Shown here: positions 1-9,296 of the stretch, piece after piece | Layout: each line of letters opens with the position of its first letter | How positions within the stretch are numbered: position 1 is the first letter of the stretch | DNA from: Saturnia japonica | Taxonomy: Eukaryota; Arthropoda; Insecta; Lepidoptera; Saturniidae | Assembly (NCBI GenBank): GCA_033032175.1 | Contig: CM065334.1 | Location: 1,485,705-1,549,704, forward strand | Reading direction: 5' to 3' | Length of the DNA stretch: 64,000 nt | The notes under the pieces: generated by a model | Seen by the model: only the letters and a program-made list of their open reading frames with translations | Told to the model about the DNA's origin: nothing | Database searches by the model: none | Translations under genes and position numbers: made by a program

Positions 1-250
1 TCGTTTAAAAGATTTTTACATAACAATGGTCTTGGATGCCTATATATTGCGAGGACATAGTTAGATTTTGAAAGAGATCACTTAAATTATGTAGTGTATT
101 TGGATAACACATAATGCGAGAGGCATTGAATGTTTAAAAATACCTCTAATTTAATTTAATTTAATATTGCCTCAAGAGGTCATACCTAAGTATTGAACTG
201 ATGTTAACATATTAAGAGGTATTTTCGAACTCCTATCTAAACAAAAAATA
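1..250. other. AT-rich stretch, part of Coq2 intron 3
   Basis: I see no exon here. I searched the minus strand for the next Coq2 exon and did not find it. AATTTAATTTAATTTAAT at about 150-165 is low complexity. Confidence 0.5.
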
Positions 251-665
251 TCGAAGCAGAGTAATGTTTGTCAATTACACAAGCGGATCATATCCATGAG
301 GTCTTTTCAACTTCCTGCTAATTTTTATCGAAGCCGTGTAATGTTTGTCACTTACACAAGCGGATCATATATATGAGGTCTATTCGACCTCATGCCCATT
401 TTTATCGAAGCCGTGTAATGTTTGTCACTCACACAAGCCGATCATATGTATGAGGTCTCTTCGACCTCATGCCCATTTTATCGAAGCCGTGTAATGTTGT
501 CACTTACACAAGCTGATCATATATATGAGGTCTTTTCGACCTCGTGTTCATTTTATCGAAGCAGTGCATTTGCCACTTACACACACAGGCTACTCATATC
601 AGTAAGGTATTTTCGACCTCATTTTAAAAAATTATTATAGCGCAGTATGTGTTTGTCACTTACAC
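251..665. repeat. 76-bp tandem repeat in Coq2 intron 3, overlapping exon 3 donor
   Basis: Direct repeat of about 76 bp. Units begin with TCGAAGC at about 251, 328, 405, 481 and 556, with a diverged last unit from about 632 that reaches the Coq2 exon 3 donor. Each unit holds a short palindrome (GAGGTC-TATTC-GACCTC type) and, read on the minus strand, a segment GTGTAAGTGACAAAC or a one-base variant. That is the same sequence that forms the real 5' splice site of Coq2 exon 3 (GTAAGT at 663-658). The array therefore looks like serial duplication of the start of the intron. Confidence 0.88.
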
Positions 666-811
666 ATGCTGCTAGCTCCGAGGACCACGCTGTAGCAGTT
701 CAACTGCAGGAGAACAACCAAGGCTAAGGACAGCTGCGCTGCTAGGAACACCGTGGCTCCTGTCTGAGATATAGCTCCTGATACCAATGGCCTGTCCTTC
801 GTTCTTTCTAC
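664..811 (-). CDS. Coq2: Coq2 exon 3 (4-hydroxybenzoate polyprenyltransferase)
   Basis: Internal coding exon without an ATG, found by splice phase. Read on the minus strand it follows a TTTCAG acceptor (817-812) and ends at a GTAAGT donor (663-658), 148 nt. It continues the frame of exon 2 at phase 0 (DAQ|VERTKDRPL) and encodes the segment after the Asp-rich motif: VERTKDRPLVSGA, then a hydrophobic stretch AAQLSLALVVLLQL that is a membrane helix of the UbiA fold, ending in LGASSM. The RTKDRPLVSG region is conserved in COQ2 proteins as I know the family. The next exons, with the second Asp-rich motif and remaining helices, are not in the first 250 bases and must lie left of the window. Confidence 0.88.
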
Positions 812-1361
812 CTGAAACAAGATTTCATAAATGCCTATATTACATTACCAGCCGTGCCCCACGATTTCACCCACAGATAAGGTTTCACCCGTGTTAATTT
901 TATTCGACAAACATCACTTTAATATGTAATTTTTTTGTACTTTGTGTAAAACTATCAACATTTTTATGAGGAATAAATTATTTTTTCAAATTATAATATA
1001 GCCTAGGTTACTCACTGATACTGTAGCTTTATATTGGTGTAAGATTTTTTTAAATTGGTCCAGTAGGTATTCAGTTTATCCATTACAAACCAAAAATCGT
1101 ATCTTTCCTCTTTATAATAATGGTATAGATTTCTCAAATGTGATTTTCGCCCCTCCCTCCCTTAATTCTTCATCAATGTTAATGCAATTGATTGATTCCT
1201 TATTCATTTTAGCCCCTAAGAAGGCACTTTATGAACGTCAAAACACTACAACCGGATCGGACGAACATCCCCTTCATAGAGAAGAACTGGTAAGGAACTT
1301 GAACGAGTTTACCTTTTTTCTTTATTGCATTCTTTTTTCAATTGTACAAATATTACTTACA
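812..1361. other. Coq2 intron 2, left part, with an interspersed repeat
   Basis: No coding signal. Positions about 1238-1320 (CACTACAACCGGATCGGACG region) resemble 56248-56345 (CTACCACCGGTTCGGAC region), a short interspersed repeat of unknown class. Confidence 0.45.
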
Positions 1362-2558
1362 TTTAATTTTTTTTTATTTGTGCGGAACCCTAATTCTTTT
1401 TCTAAAATAAAAGTAGCCTTTTTTTTTTTAATGTGGAGAAACCCATCATGGGTACACATCCGCCCGGGGGGACGAGTGGTTATGTGAGACTCCTACTCAC
1501 TAAAACTCCACGGTGTACCATCCGCCGCCATACTGGGGCGACACGGGCACTGCGCTGGCATACAGCCGCGCCGCCCCGGCGGCCGGCCCGGCTGATCCGG
1601 GCCCCGGCCTGAGTAGGAGACGGCTTATTACACTATAGCCGTCTCCTCCGTCCGCCGAACCTGTGCAATGAGGAGACGGGCCCCCCGACCCGTCTCCTCT
1701 GGTTCGGCTAGGGTGGCGGGAGTTGGCGGATGAACCGCCTCCTCCTGCCACCCGTTCGTCTTTGGCGGAGAGGGCCGCTAAGGGGATCCCCCTCGCGCAC
1801 CCTCTCCGCAGCCTCCTTCTGCGAGATTACGTCCTCGCAGAAGGAGGCCATCGCCGTCCATGCCCTCTCGCTACCGAGCACACTCGGTAACGAGAGATCC
1901 TCTCCTGCAGCTACGGCCAGAGTGCGGCGCTGCTCCACCCACGCAGCACACTCAGACAGAGTGTGCTGCGCTGTGTCTTCTACAGCCCCGCACTCGTGGC
2001 ACGTAGCGTTGGGCTCCCTCCTTGCTATCTTGTACAGGTACCATCCGAAGCAACCGTGTCCGGACAGCACCTGCATAAGTCTGAAAGTCAGGGAGCCCCG
2101 CTCCCTACTTATCCATTCCCGGAGGACCGGGCGGACGGCGTCTATGGTATAACGCCCATAGCGCGCGTCCGCCAGGTCCTCCTCCCACACTCTTATAACT
2201 TCTTCTCGGGCCTCCCACCAGGCCCTGTCTACCTCTGAGGGAGCTGGAGGCTCCCCTAACTCTCTCCTCGCCGCCGTGAACTTGTACACGACGGCGAGCA
2301 CCTCCGCCTCCAGCTCCCACGGCGGGGAGCTAAAAGAAAAAAAAGGAGCCTAAGTTACACCTTATAACATCAGATATCTGCCAGTGAAAGTCCCGTCAAA
2401 ATTGGTCCAACCGTTTCGGAGATTACCCGGAAAAACAGACAGAAATTTAAAAAATGGGCTTTTTGCTATTGGTTTCGTTTATACTTTCATATGCATTTAG
2501 TAAAAAGCTGTTATTTTGATATTACAAACAGGCACTTCAATTTTATTAATTGTATAGA
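1362..2558 (-). repeat. Helitron-like element (ACTAGCTGTGCCC family), split by a LINE
   Basis: Two pieces, about 1362-1415 and 2346-2558, match one continuous stretch of the intact copy at 56481-56987 (ACCCTGATTCTTTTTC, then AACATCAGATATCTGCCAG, then TTTATTAATTGTATAGA). On the minus strand the element begins TCTATACAATTAATAAAA. The middle is displaced by the LINE at about 1416-2345. The end with ACTAGCTG is missing here. Confidence 0.75.
1416..2345 (-). mobile_element. 5'-truncated R1-like non-LTR retrotransposon, nested insertion
   Basis: Minus-strand LINE 3' fragment with a poly(A) tail (T run at about 1419-1429) and GC content far above its surroundings. The frame is open from about 2335 to a stop at 1708. 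It encodes the region after the reverse transcriptase, including CHECGAVEDTAQHTLSEC, a C-x2-C-x8-H-x4-C knuckle typical of the R1 clade and relatives, and an Arg-rich end (TGGRRRRFIR). The endonuclease and reverse transcriptase are lost. About 280 bp of 3' UTR follow. It sits inside a Helitron-like repeat; the short AGCC(T) on both sides may be the target duplication. A related 3' end lies at 40232-40330. Confidence 0.82.
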
Positions 2559-2593
2559 TTTAGTGGATGCACAGAGAGGAAGTCACTTCCAGA

Positions 2594-3310
2594 TAGGGTT
2601 GCCAACCATACTATAATATATAGATTTAGCGGATGCACAGAACCGCTAACGTTTAAACTAGCTTCAGTTTAAATGTATTTTGCAATTCTCATATATAATA
2701 TATAGTCTGCATACTATACATATACTGTTGAAGTTTTTTTTTTTTTCGAACTGACTATGTACACTGTTAGCCATAAGGCCCCTGAAGCCTCAGACGGCTT
2801 TTACAGCTTCACCGTGACTTGGACTGTTGAAGAAATAAATAGTATGCAAAAATACTATATTTTAAACAAAAAATCCAACAAAGAAATCATTCATTTTTTA
2901 AAAAAATTATGAACATTCCTTTACTTTAAATTTTATCTAATATGAAAGCATGTATCCGTACTCATCGTGTCATAATGCGTTCCGACAGCGTAATGTGAAA
3001 TTGACAGAGTCAAACGAATTTTTGGTTTGCTTTATTTTTGTTTTAGGTTTTCGATAATTATTTTCAATTTGATGTGATGAAAAAATGTACTTTTGATTTA
3101 CATTAATTTAAAAATTAAATTCGATAAAGCATATGACACTTTTATTTTAGAAAAAAAAATTGTTAAAAAGTACAACAAGTGCCAAGAAATATAGTTTTTA
3201 TAAAAATAAATAAGTAAGAAATATTATCTTGGTTTATTTTTCGCTTTTTCCATAAAATACTATATTTTTTGAACTTTACTATATTTCCCCGTAAAAATGT
3301 TGGCAACCCT
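2594..3310. mobile_element. Non-autonomous DNA transposon with TAGGGTTGCCAAC inverted repeats
   Basis: Starts TAGGGTTGCCAAC (2594-2606) and ends GTTGGCAACCCTA (3299-3311), perfect inverted 13-mers. The flanks ACTTCCAGA (2585-2593) and ACTTATAGA (3311-3319) agree at 7 of 9 positions and may be an old 9-bp target duplication. No transposase is visible. The superfamily is not clear; a 9-bp duplication would fit Mutator-like or Merlin elements. It contains a T-run followed by a short repeat (about 2735-2825) also found inverted at 28855-28940. Confidence 0.65.
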
Positions 3311-3559
3311 ACTTATAGACATCACTATCATTCGAATAATGATAGTCAGGCGGGAATTACAAAATACCCTATCAACATGCTATGGATTCATCTGATGTCT
3401 TCCTACACCGAAAGCTTCAGACTCATTACAATGATTTGAACTTACATCTATCGACATCGAGTCTGTGCATGCTACCAAAAACCCATCATTGCTTCAGCTC
3501 ATACAACCCAAGTAATATACACAAACCACGACCGCGAACACGTTTCATTACCATATTAC

Positions 3560-3735
3560 CTGAGCGTCAATATCTCTGTCCCACATATCGTTTAGAGTAC
3601 AACCAGCGCCCCTCATAAGTCCAGCTCCAACGAGGAACAATGCTCCCATTTCCAAAGCATTCTGAAGCGGTGTCTCGCTTGTAATAGTCCCCAGGGCTAT
3701 CGACCACGCGCACGGCCAATAGAGGAGATAAACAC
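3560..3735 (-). CDS. Coq2: Coq2 exon 2, with the first Asp-rich catalytic motif
   Basis: Exon of 176 nt between a TTTCAG acceptor (3741-3736) and a CAG|GTAATA donor (3559-3554). It encodes VYLLYWPCAWSIALG, the first membrane helix, and then GAGCTLNDMWDRDID. The latter contains the NDxxDxxxD motif of UbiA prenyltransferases that binds magnesium and the polyprenyl diphosphate. The family attaches the polyprenyl tail to 4-hydroxybenzoate in the mitochondrial inner membrane, the second committed step of ubiquinone synthesis. Joins exon 1 at phase 1 (G|GT) and exon 3 at phase 0. Confidence 0.94.
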
Positions 3736-3775
3736 CTGAAATCAATGCATACTATTAATTAAAGTTGGTCTGTTT

Positions 3776-4130
3776 GACTGCTTAATTCTTCGAAAACACG
3801 CAACGGATATTTATACAGTTTTCCTTATCGTTTAGAGAATGTTTTGTAGACGATTTGTATATACAATACATACAAATTAAGATTTTGTATAGTAGAGAAA
3901 AAAACAATGTTATGTAATCAAGTGAAAAAAATCGATTTTAAGATGCATACATAGTTTACGTTAGTTAAACCTTAAGATGTGAATCAAAATAATGTCCTAA
4001 AGAACTGTAATTTGTAAAAAAGCCAAGAGATAACTTCAACATAATAATTAAAAATATTAAGTTATTTGCGAAGCTATTTTATCCAATTCAGTATAAAGAA
4101 AAATATGTTACTTAAGTTGTGCATTTAATG
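3776..4130 (+). repeat. Interspersed repeat in Coq2 intron 1
   Basis: Diverged copy of a family also present at 42110-42480 and 63240-63960. Shared blocks include ACGCAACGGAT, TTTAGAGAA, ATACAATACAT and AATTAAG. Non-coding, class unknown. Confidence 0.6.
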
Positions 4131-4528
4131 TAGATTAAAATTGACCTTTACATTATGTCATTCAAAGGAATACCGTAGAAGATATCACAGAATTAAAATG
4201 ACGCGTAACCAATGAAATCACTCGCAGCGAAACGGTTAGCCGGCACTCCGAATCTATTATGAATTACGGGTCGCGAGTGAAACGCACTTTTCATAACTAT
4301 GCATTTATAAACTAAACGGATAACATAAAATACACCGCTTAACAAGGCTTGCGGTAGAAGTTGACTTGTAGAAATCGTCACGTAAGGAAAAAGGGTTATG
4401 CCATGTCCATGCGACTTTCTATCTCTCTTTCTTTTATACATGAGTGTATGTGCGTAAAAAGACCTACAAAAAAGTTTGCGAGAGCGAGAGCAGAACAGTG
4501 ATCTTTCTTGAGGTGAAAAAAATCTTAC

Positions 4529-4886
4529 CAATGGGTTTGTCCCATCTAGCCAGTTTGGCGTACGGCATAAACTTGTCCTTCCAAAACTCTTTTCTGTATT
4601 CAACATTTTTTTCTAACGGCAACACCTTTTCTAACCTCAACTTATCTATGACTATCTTGGGCGTTGACGTTTCTATGACAACTTTCTGCCTGTGCTGATC
4701 GCTTTGCGTCGAATGCACTCTTAAATTACTAAAAACTATTCTATCTTGTCTTTGGTGTATTTTTAAATGGCGTACTACATCGAGGTAAAACCTTTTCGAG
4801 GTTAACATATGGAGATCTTTCTTCAAATTTAATTCTATGTATTTAATCTGTAATATCTTTCTTATGACCTTTTGTGTTTTTAACAT
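4529..4886 (-). CDS. Coq2: Coq2 exon 1, mitochondrial leader and start of the enzyme
   Basis: First coding exon: ATG at 4886, donor ATTG|GTAAG at 4528-4524, 358 nt, phase 1. The first residues (MLKTQKVIRKILQIKY) are basic and free of acidic residues, as expected of a mitochondrial targeting sequence. About 75 further residues are poorly conserved. The exon ends with PYAKLARWDKPIG, the conserved entry to the COQ2 domain, which runs directly into exon 2 (VYLLYWPCAWS). The ATG is the most upstream in frame before an A-rich leader (4890-4910). A downstream in-frame Met at about residue 27 (MLTSKRF) is an alternative start. No clear TATA box is visible upstream. Intron 1 (3736-4528) carries a repeat at 3776-4130. 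Confidence 0.92.
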
Positions 4887-6239
4887 TTTGTTTTTTTTTT
4901 TAATGATCAGTTTAGTTCACAGCATGTATAGTATGTCTGAAACAAAAAAAAAAAGAGTTAGCTTGAAGCATCATATAAAGTTGGGGTGGGTGCATAGTTA
5001 ATACCATCTGAACATATATAGATACTATCATATTTATTTATACAGGCATACATTTCACATAATAAACAACACAAAAATAAATCTAAAATGGAACATATTA
5101 ATTTTGCTAATGTTTAATTCAAAATTGATTAGTGCACACAAAGAACAGCAGCTGTAATTATTTCACAAAAGTTTGTTACTTAAATACATAATTACATTAT
5201 ATTGATAATATTAAAATGAGGAAAAGTATTTTTAAGTATTTAATGGAATCAATTTAGATTTAAGTGAATAATGTCAATAGGATACTTATTAAGAGCGTTG
5301 TAATGTTTGATATTATTGTATGAGCGACACATAGGGACTTGCTACTGGACAGTTGATAGAGACATTGTTTTTATAAGAAAGGATATGAAATAATTTTGTT
5401 CTACTACTGATATTGATGTTGAAAGGAGACGGATACTCTTTCATTCGGACATGGGCCTGGGTAAAAAAAGAGATGTAAAAATATGAAACTGTGTAAATTA
5501 ATGCTAATGCGTTATCAAACAGTCACTGAAAAAAGCAGAGTTTTAGGATATTTCGTAAAAGTGAAGTCATGTAATAAACTTTAATTGAACTACTTTTGAA
5601 GTAGGATTAATATTAAAAAAGGGTTATGTTTATTATCTTTTAAAGTTATTAGATTACTTGTTTTGGTGATTATGGATTTTAAAAACAAAAATATATTTTC
5701 GTTTTTATAAACCATATTTCAAGTAATTACATTCTGGGCCCAGAAATACCCATTTCCTTCACAGTGCTTGTGGACAGACAGTCTATAAGTAGAATGAATT
5801 ATTTTATGTAGGTAATTAACTCACTTGAATTCTACTTGAGAGAGAGAGATTTTAAAGTACTTGTCATGTTCAAGGTGATTAGCCAGTGTTCTATTTATCC
5901 CCTGTTTAATGCAAAGTGATTTAAAGCAGTGATTATGTATAACTTCAATGTTATTTGTATGAGTCATGTAGTATTGAGGCAAAACAACAGAGGCACATTT
6001 TATATACATAGCAAAGTAGTAGGTTATGAAATTTCTCAGTTATATGAAATATAAAACCTAAGTAAATGATTGTTTTTATTTATTATATGTTTGTAGTGTG
6101 GGTTGAAAGGATAATTTACTGGATATTATAATTGTACTGTAAATTTAGGGATCTTAGTTGAGAAGGATATTACAAATGATTTTTAAAATTTAATGACATA
6201 TACATATGCATAAGACATATGGATACTATAGATAAAGCT
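4887..6239. other. Intergenic AT-rich DNA upstream of Coq2
   Basis: Probably contains the Coq2 promoter, but I see no TATA box or other defined element. Only short accidental open frames are present. Confidence 0.4.
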
Positions 6240-6480
6240 ATACTAATATTATAAAGCTGAAGAATTTGTTTGTTTGGTTGAACAAGCTAATCTCAGGAAC
6301 TACTAGTTCAAATGGAAAAAATGGTTCAGTGTTGGATAGCTTATTTATCGAGGAAGGATAGAGGATATATAACATCACACTATGATCAATAGGAGCGGAG
6401 AATCAATGAAAAATGTTGGAAAAATGGGCAAATTTTATTTCTTTTGAGAGCTTCCATTGCATTTGCTTCGTAAACAGTTA
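6240..6480 (+). repeat. Interspersed repeat (TACTAATATTATAAAGCTG family)
   Basis: Begins TATACTAATATTATAAAGCTG and shares ATCTCAGGAACTACT and AATAGGAGCGG with the copy at 34058-34230; an inverted copy lies at about 48240-48385. Probably a Helitron-like or MITE family. Confidence 0.65.
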
Positions 6481-6622
6481 AATTTATTCAAAAATTGTGT
6501 GTGATAGAATTGTTTCTCTTAAAAAGTTCTAAAAAAGTCCACAATAGCATATGGCTATCTTTTAAGGTTTACTCATTATAACCTTTTTTATAGTAATAAT
6601 ATTTTTCTAAAATAATGAACTA

Positions 6623-6806
6623 CAGTGTAAACTCTTTATAACGTTATCCTTTATAACGATAAACTCCCTATAACGTTGAAGTGAGCCCAACTTGGTTGGT
6701 TTGTGTTAAAACCCACATATTGAAACTCCACTCCATATAACGATAACTCTCTATAACGACAAAAAATGCTCAGTCCCTTGAGTTTCGTTATAAAGAGTTT
6801 ACACTG
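6623..6806. mobile_element. 184-bp MITE with CAGTGTAAACTC inverted repeats
   Basis: CAGTGTAAACTCTTTATAAC (6623-6642) is matched inverted at the right end (6787-6806), with TA on both sides (6621-6622, 6807-6808). The inside holds several more copies of TATAACG in both orientations. TA target and the CAGTG start fit a Tc1/mariner or pogo-type MITE. No coding capacity. Confidence 0.85.
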
Positions 6807-8129
6807 TATTTGTAAAGGTATTTTTATATACATGGTATTAATCCTTGTCAAAATAAATGTTATTATCACAAGTTATTTAATTTTGAACAAAACTGCCCTT
6901 TAAAGTTGTTGATTTAAATAAATATCTCAGGAGCCATCACAGATTTAAAATAACTCAACAGTAAAATAATGATCAAGAACTGAGAGTGCATTTTTAATGT
7001 GCAGAATAATTGTGGGAGGCGGGCGGCACTTAATAATACAGTGCCTACGACCCTCTCTCATTCTGACCCTTTCTCTCTTACATGATGCAGACAAAGTTGC
7101 AAGGGTCAGTTAGTAAAGAATAAATACATAAAATACAGACTTTTAAGACCTTTAGTTATTCATAAAATTTAATAAAATTCTTATTAATCAGTTAGTTATC
7201 TCAAGATCTTTTTTAAATAATTATGCCTCTCGCTATGCATGACATCAACAGACTATAAAACAATAAGAATATGAAGGGAAAAAAAACCATATCTAATTGT
7301 TTAAAAAAAAATGTTCTGCACAGTAAATGGTGGATAGTTACACGGAAACGGCAAAAATTTGAAGGGCAATCAATTATTATAATGATTATGAATAAAAAAC
7401 TTCAAGGTAATGCATAGAACTAATTCTTGTATGATGACATAATTATAACCTATAATAAAAATATAATGGTGTAAAATTTATTCTTACCTTTATAGAACTG
7501 AGTTCTTAGAGACAAAAATAATTATTTTAAATCACTAATAACTTTTAAAGGACTTAATAAAAGTAAATACACTGCAAATTGTTTTCCTTATCGGATTCTA
7601 ATAAAATGCAAAAAAGCAACGTTTTAATATATCACTTTACACGGATGTATGTACTCAATCTATTTTATATATTTGTACGTTTGTTCTGTTCTAATAATAC
7701 AATAATATCTTTATTTTCCTGTTCATTTTTTTGTTAGAATTGAACATACCGCTCTCGCAGTCCACAAGCAATGTTGCCAATTGAATAGACATTTGACAGA
7801 ACACACTCTTGACAACAAGGCTACCGTGGAGAATACTATTCTCCATGAGGTCTACGAAGAATGACGTTCCCGGATAGTCCCAGATTTTAATAATATTATA
7901 GAAAGATATTGTATATTATATTAAATATAAATTTTAATATTAATAAAATGAATATCCATTAACAATTATTATCTGTATATTAATTTAATGTTGATTAATG
8001 TAACTATTTAATTTTTATAAGATAAATAAAAGTTATAATAAAATAATAATTCGCGTATCTTTTGTTTTATTTATTAGTTCGATAAAATAATATTGGTATT
8101 ATTTTGGCAGATTTTGAATAATTAAAATG
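6807..8129. other. AT-rich intergenic DNA
   Basis: No gene or clear repeat recognised. Confidence 0.35.
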
Positions 8130-8511
8130 CCAAGATTGGTCATCAACAGATGGTCACACTGCCAGCATCTTGTTGGTTTTTTTGGCGGGATCTTGAAGTG
8201 ATATGTGTGGTTGTTATTTTTAATTCATTTACTAGGTTTTTGACCCTATATTATGTAATATTGGTGGCATTTAGCGTGATAAAGTTTGGTTTTTGTGCAT
8301 AAGTGAGGTGGATTATAAATATAAGCTGAATGCATTCATTCCGAGATCCCACAAAAACTTCCTAGAAACTTCTAACAAGGGAGCCACCATCTTGTAATGA
8401 TACTGAATAGTCATAACACATGACAATATAATTCACTCGATAATGGCAGTAATGGTCTTCATTAAAGAAGACCGGTTGCCAAGTTAGGAAGAAGAAGAAG
8501 AAGAAGACCAG
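8130..8511 (+). repeat. Interspersed repeat with (GAA)n tail
   Basis: Shares TCTAACAAGGGAGCCACC and CCACAAAAACT with 24640-24905, and AATTCACTCGATAATGGCAG plus a GAAGAAGAAG tail with 30135-30225. A simple-repeat tail after a shared 3' part suggests LINE or SINE 3' ends. Non-coding. Confidence 0.65.
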
Positions 8512-9061
8512 CTGCATTGCTAGATGGTTACATTTTTGAAACTTTTGACCATGGGGGTACTAACCAGTAGCTATGGGTAATAACACTAATAACGCTTTAG
8601 CTCATACCGTACAGTATCTATATAGTGGTTTTGAATATCTAGTATCGTAACTATGTTTTTTAATACCATAGATATTGGTTGATTACACAACTCGACATAA
8701 CTATGTATTTTGAAACGGTGTACTGTACGCGTACGGTACACACAGTACAGATATGATTTTTTAACGTATTGGTTTACAGTACTAATATTTATGTTTTGTT
8801 GATCCATTTCGTATATGATAAACGAATTCATTGAATGTGCTAGAGCGCTTACTTTTCATTTTAGTGACTTTGGCAAAGGTATCTTTTTGAAATCACTACT
8901 TGTGCCCGCGTCTGCGCTCGCAAACACTACCAAAATTATTGTTTAGTTTTTATTTATGAATAAAGTATAATTTTACATAAATCATGAGAATATATAGGTA
9001 ATTAACATTTCTTTTTTTAATTTAGACATACATATATTTCAAGTTTACATAAATTTTATTT
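8512..9061. other. AT-rich intergenic DNA left of the gypsy element
   Basis: No gene seen. GTACTGTACGCGTACGGTAC at about 8720-8740 is a short palindrome. Confidence 0.35.
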
Positions 9062-9065
9062 ATAT

Positions 9066-9271
9066 TTTGGCGTGTTCAATAATAACGCTAGTCAGTAGGG
9101 CTTTAGCACATGTACTTTATAATATTATAATAAAAGTTTTTAGTACAAAACGTGTCGTGAAACCAACCGTCTGATTTTCATATGTCCATCTGATATGTCA
9201 TCACCTAAGTATTTTTAATATTAACAATAAGAAACAGCCAGTACAAAAATAGTGGCGAATGAGGCGCCACA
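9066..9271 (-). repeat. 3' LTR of the gypsy element
   Basis: 206 bp, minus-strand start TGTGGCGCCTCATTCG, end ACACGCCAAA. Flanked on the outside by ATAT (9062-9065). Confidence 0.92.
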
Positions 9272-9286
9272 TCACCCCCCTAAGGA
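9272..9286 (-). other. Polypurine tract
   Basis: On the minus strand CCTTAGGGGGGTGA directly precedes the TGTGG start of the 3' LTR. It would prime plus-strand DNA synthesis. Confidence 0.75.
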
Positions 9287-9296
9287 GAGCATTGCG

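Noticed and set aside
1..250. A fourth Coq2 exon
   Set aside because: I looked for an acceptor followed by the next COQ2 helix on the minus strand and found only AT-rich sequence with stops.
1730..2238. Plus-strand frames over the GC-rich LINE
   Set aside because: Antisense to the R1-like C-terminus with its CCHC knuckle; long frames here come from high GC.
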